Made by a program: the position numbers and the translations under genes
Part shown: positions 4,018 to 5,418 of the stretch, one piece after another
Numbering within the stretch: the stretch's first letter is position 1
Layout: each line of letters opens with the position of its first letter
Notes under the pieces: generated by a model
What the model was told of the DNA's origin: nothing
Database searches by the model: none
Seen by the model: only the letters and a program-made list of their open reading frames with translations
From: Candidatus Omnitrophota bacterium
GTDB lineage: Bacteria > Omnitrophota > Gorgyraeia > Gygaellales > Profunditerraquicolaceae
Length of the DNA: 5,418 nucleotides
Assembly (NCBI GenBank): GCA_030691585.1
Contig: JAUYEC010000009.1
Span: forward strand, 1-5,418
Direction: 5' to 3'

Positions 4018-5343
4018 ATGCTGGATTTAAAATTCATTCGTGAGAATCCCGAAGTAGTAAAACAAGCTTTAAAGGATCGTAACCTTAGCCTGGACATCGA
4101 CGGCGTTACTGCCGTGGATAGCAACCGGCGCAAGGCCCTGGCAGAATTAGAGGCTTTGCGTGCCAAGAAGAACCAGGCCAACAGCGAGATCACCGCTTTG
4201 CTCAAGGCCAAAAAGGACGCCAAGCAGACCATCGCTTCAATGAAGGAGACCGCCGAGAAGATTGATGGCCTGGAAGCAGTGCTCAAGCAGTCCGAAGAGA
4301 GCCTGCAGAAAGTCGTCCTGTCTATTCCGAACATCCCGCATCCGTCTATTCCGCGCGGCGACCCCTCCCATAACAAGATCGTGCGCACCTGGGGAGAGCC
4401 GCCGAAATTCGGCTTTAAGCCGCTGGGGCATATCGAGCTGGGCCACAAATTGGATATTATTGACTTGGCGCGCGCCACCAAGATTACCGGCCCAAATTTT
4501 ATTCTTTTTAAGGGCTGGGGCGCTAAGCTAGAGCGGGCATTGATAAATTTTATGCTTGACCTGCACACTAAAAAGCACGGCTACACCGAGATCTTTCCAC
4601 CGTTCTTAGTCAACCGCACCTCGATGATCGGTACCGGACAACTACCCAAGATGGAAGAGGATATGTACCGGCTTAAAGACGACGATTTATATCTTATTCC
4701 TACGGCGGAAGTCCCGGTAACCAATATTTTCCGCGATGAAACGCTTGATGAAAAAGACCTGCCCATTTATTACACTGCCTATACAGCATGTTTTCGCTGG
4801 GAGGCTGGTTCTTACGGCAAAGACACCCGTGGCCTAAACCGTGTGCACCAGTTTGATAAGATTGAAATGGTCAAGTTTGTCCGGCCCGAGGATTCTTATG
4901 ATGAGCTGGAAAAGTTAGTCGGCAATGCCGAAGATGTTCTGCAGGCGTTGGGCCTGCCGTACCGCGTGCTCATGCTTTCTACTCAGGACCTCAGTTTTTC
5001 CGCCAGCAAATGTTATGACCTGGAGGCATACGCCGCCGGAGCGGACAAATGGCTGGAGGTGTCCAGTTGTTCAAATTTTGAGGCTTTCCAGGCGCGGCGC
5101 GCCAATATCAAATTTAAACGGACGACGAACGACCCCTCGACTCGGTCCGACTTCGCTCACCACAAGTCGCTCGGGGTAAACGAACGACGGACGACGGATT
5201 ACGTGCACACCCTGAATGGCTCCGGCGTGGCCCTGGCGCGCACGGTCATCGCCATTTTAGAGAATTACCAACAGTCTGACGGCACAATAATGATCCCGCA
5301 TGCCCTGCGGCCCTATTTGGACGGCGTAGATAAGATAAGCTAA
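4018..5343 (+). CDS. serS: Seryl-tRNA synthetase with a 23-residue in-frame insertion
   Basis: SerRS charges tRNA-Ser (and tRNA-Sec where present) with serine in the cytoplasm. The start MLDLKFIRENPEVVKQAL is canonical. Residues about 30-100 form the tRNA-binding coiled-coil arm. The class II catalytic domain follows, with the serine-binding TAEVPVTN (229-236), motif 2 CFRWEAGSYGKDTRG (258-272) and HQFDKIEMV (277-285), SSCSNFEAFQARRANI (349-364) and motif 3 GSGVALARTVIAILENYQ (401-418). The 441 residues exceed the usual 420-430. The excess sits at about 369-391, between RANIKFKR and DYVHTLNGSG, where relatives have only a short variable stretch. This matches a DNA insert flanked by direct repeats. 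All visible catalytic motifs are intact, so the enzyme is expected to be functional, as it is normally essential. Confidence 0.97.
   Translation: MLDLKFIRENPEVVKQALKDRNLSLDIDGVTAVDSNRRKALAELEALRAKKNQANSEITALLKAKKDAKQTIASMKETAEKIDGLEAVLKQSEESLQKVVLSIPNIPHPSIPRGDPSHNKIVRTWGEPPKFGFKPLGHIELGHKLDIIDLARATKITGPNFILFKGWGAKLERALINFMLDLHTKKHGYTEIFPPFLVNRTSMIGTGQLPKMEEDMYRLKDDDLYLIPTAEVPVTNIFRDETLDEKDLPIYYTAYTACFRWEAGSYGKDTRGLNRVHQFDKIEMVKFVRPEDSYDELEKLVGNAEDVLQALGLPYRVLMLSTQDLSFSASKCYDLEAYAAGADKWLEVSSCSNFEAFQARRANIKFKRTTNDPSTRSDFAHHKSLGVNERRTTDYVHTLNGSGVALARTVIAILENYQQSDGTIMIPHALRPYLDGVDKIS
5119..5196. repeat. 69-bp hairpin-forming insert in serS with 9-bp direct repeats
   Basis: CGGACGACG occurs at 5119-5127 and again at 5188-5196, exactly 69 bp (23 codons) apart. 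Removing one repeat unit plus the intervening DNA leaves an intact SerRS frame reading KFKRTTDYVHTLNG. Inside is an imperfect palindrome: CGACTT (5148-5153) pairs with AAGTCG (5164-5169), and CCCC (5133-5136) pairs with GGGG (5173-5176). The pattern resembles a palindromic element inserted in frame with a target duplication. The repeats could also be local expansion, since ACGACG-type runs are common at both ends. Confidence 0.6.
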
Positions 5344-5350
5344 TTTTTTC

Positions 5351-5418
5351 ATGAAAAGGCTCGCTAAACAAAAAGACTCACCCAAAGACTCCCTGGCCAA
5401 GAAACCCAATGTCTCCGG
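5351..5418 (+). CDS. Possible start of a new gene, cut by the window edge
   Basis: An ATG 7 bases after the serS stop opens a frame that stays open for 22 complete codons to the end of the window (MKRLAKQKDSPKDSLAKK, then PNVS). The sequence is strongly basic and polar. No Shine-Dalgarno is visible and nothing is recognisable from this length, so it may be the N-terminus of an unidentified protein or a chance open stretch. Confidence 0.35.
   Translation, partial: MKRLAKQKDSPKDSLAKKPNVS

Noticed and set aside
3927..4568. A 213-codon minus-strand open frame
   Set aside because: It lies opposite the start of serS, whose + strand product is unmistakable, and its translation has no recognisable features.

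Overview
The window looks like a piece of a bacterial chromosome at moderate GC, most likely from an uncultured lineage such as Candidatus Omnitrophota. That assignment is inferred from the gene mix and the abundance of small palindromic repeats; no taxonomic marker was searched. Every protein gene lies on the + strand. The left half is accessory in character: a broken tRNA neighbourhood, two orphan genes and repeats. The right half is a compact RNA-metabolism block.

Layout. 1-257 is the C-terminal end of a radical SAM protein resembling COG0731. 258-742 has no protein gene. It holds a near-perfect palindrome (265-295), a 17-nt copy of a tRNA 5' end (325-341), an intact tRNA-Arg(UCG) (387-460), copy 1 of a 52-bp dispersed repeat (464-515), the 3' half of a second tRNA-Arg(UCG) (518-564) and a GC-rich self-complementary block (582-648). 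743-1150 encodes a small three-helix membrane protein of unknown function. 1181-1208 is a good sigma70-type promoter for the next gene. That gene (1255-1776) is a helix-turn-helix protein whose frame is cut by a TAA but stays open to 1929, running into the first bases of a tRNA-Lys(CUU) gene (1920-1995). A hairpin followed by a T run (2020-2060) separates this from the RNA-repair pair archease (2084) and rtcB (2496-3947). Copy 2 of the 52-bp repeat (3954-4005) lies just before serS (4018-5343). A possible new gene starts at 5351 and runs off the window.

Function. Archease activates the RNA ligase RtcB by promoting its guanylylation, so the adjacent pair forms an RNA ligation module. It sits between tRNA genes and seryl-tRNA synthetase.

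The most notable signals are disruptions visible only by reading past normal gene ends. First, archease stops at a TAG five codons early, and the next in-frame codons read VIFDV then TGA, the expected family C-terminus with its conserved Asp. Second, the helix-turn-helix gene has the same kind of internal stop (TAA), followed by 50 codons of convincing protein. Third, SerRS carries about 23 extra residues just before motif 3, encoded by a 69-bp hairpin-forming insert flanked by the 9-bp direct repeat CGGACGACG, which looks like a palindromic element inserted in frame. Fourth, a 52-bp repeat occurs twice, once beside a truncated tRNA and once ending in an AGGAGG upstream of serS. RtcB ends with TAG exactly at its family C-terminus, so genome-wide recoding of TAG is unlikely. 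I see no defence system, CRISPR array or complete transposase here.
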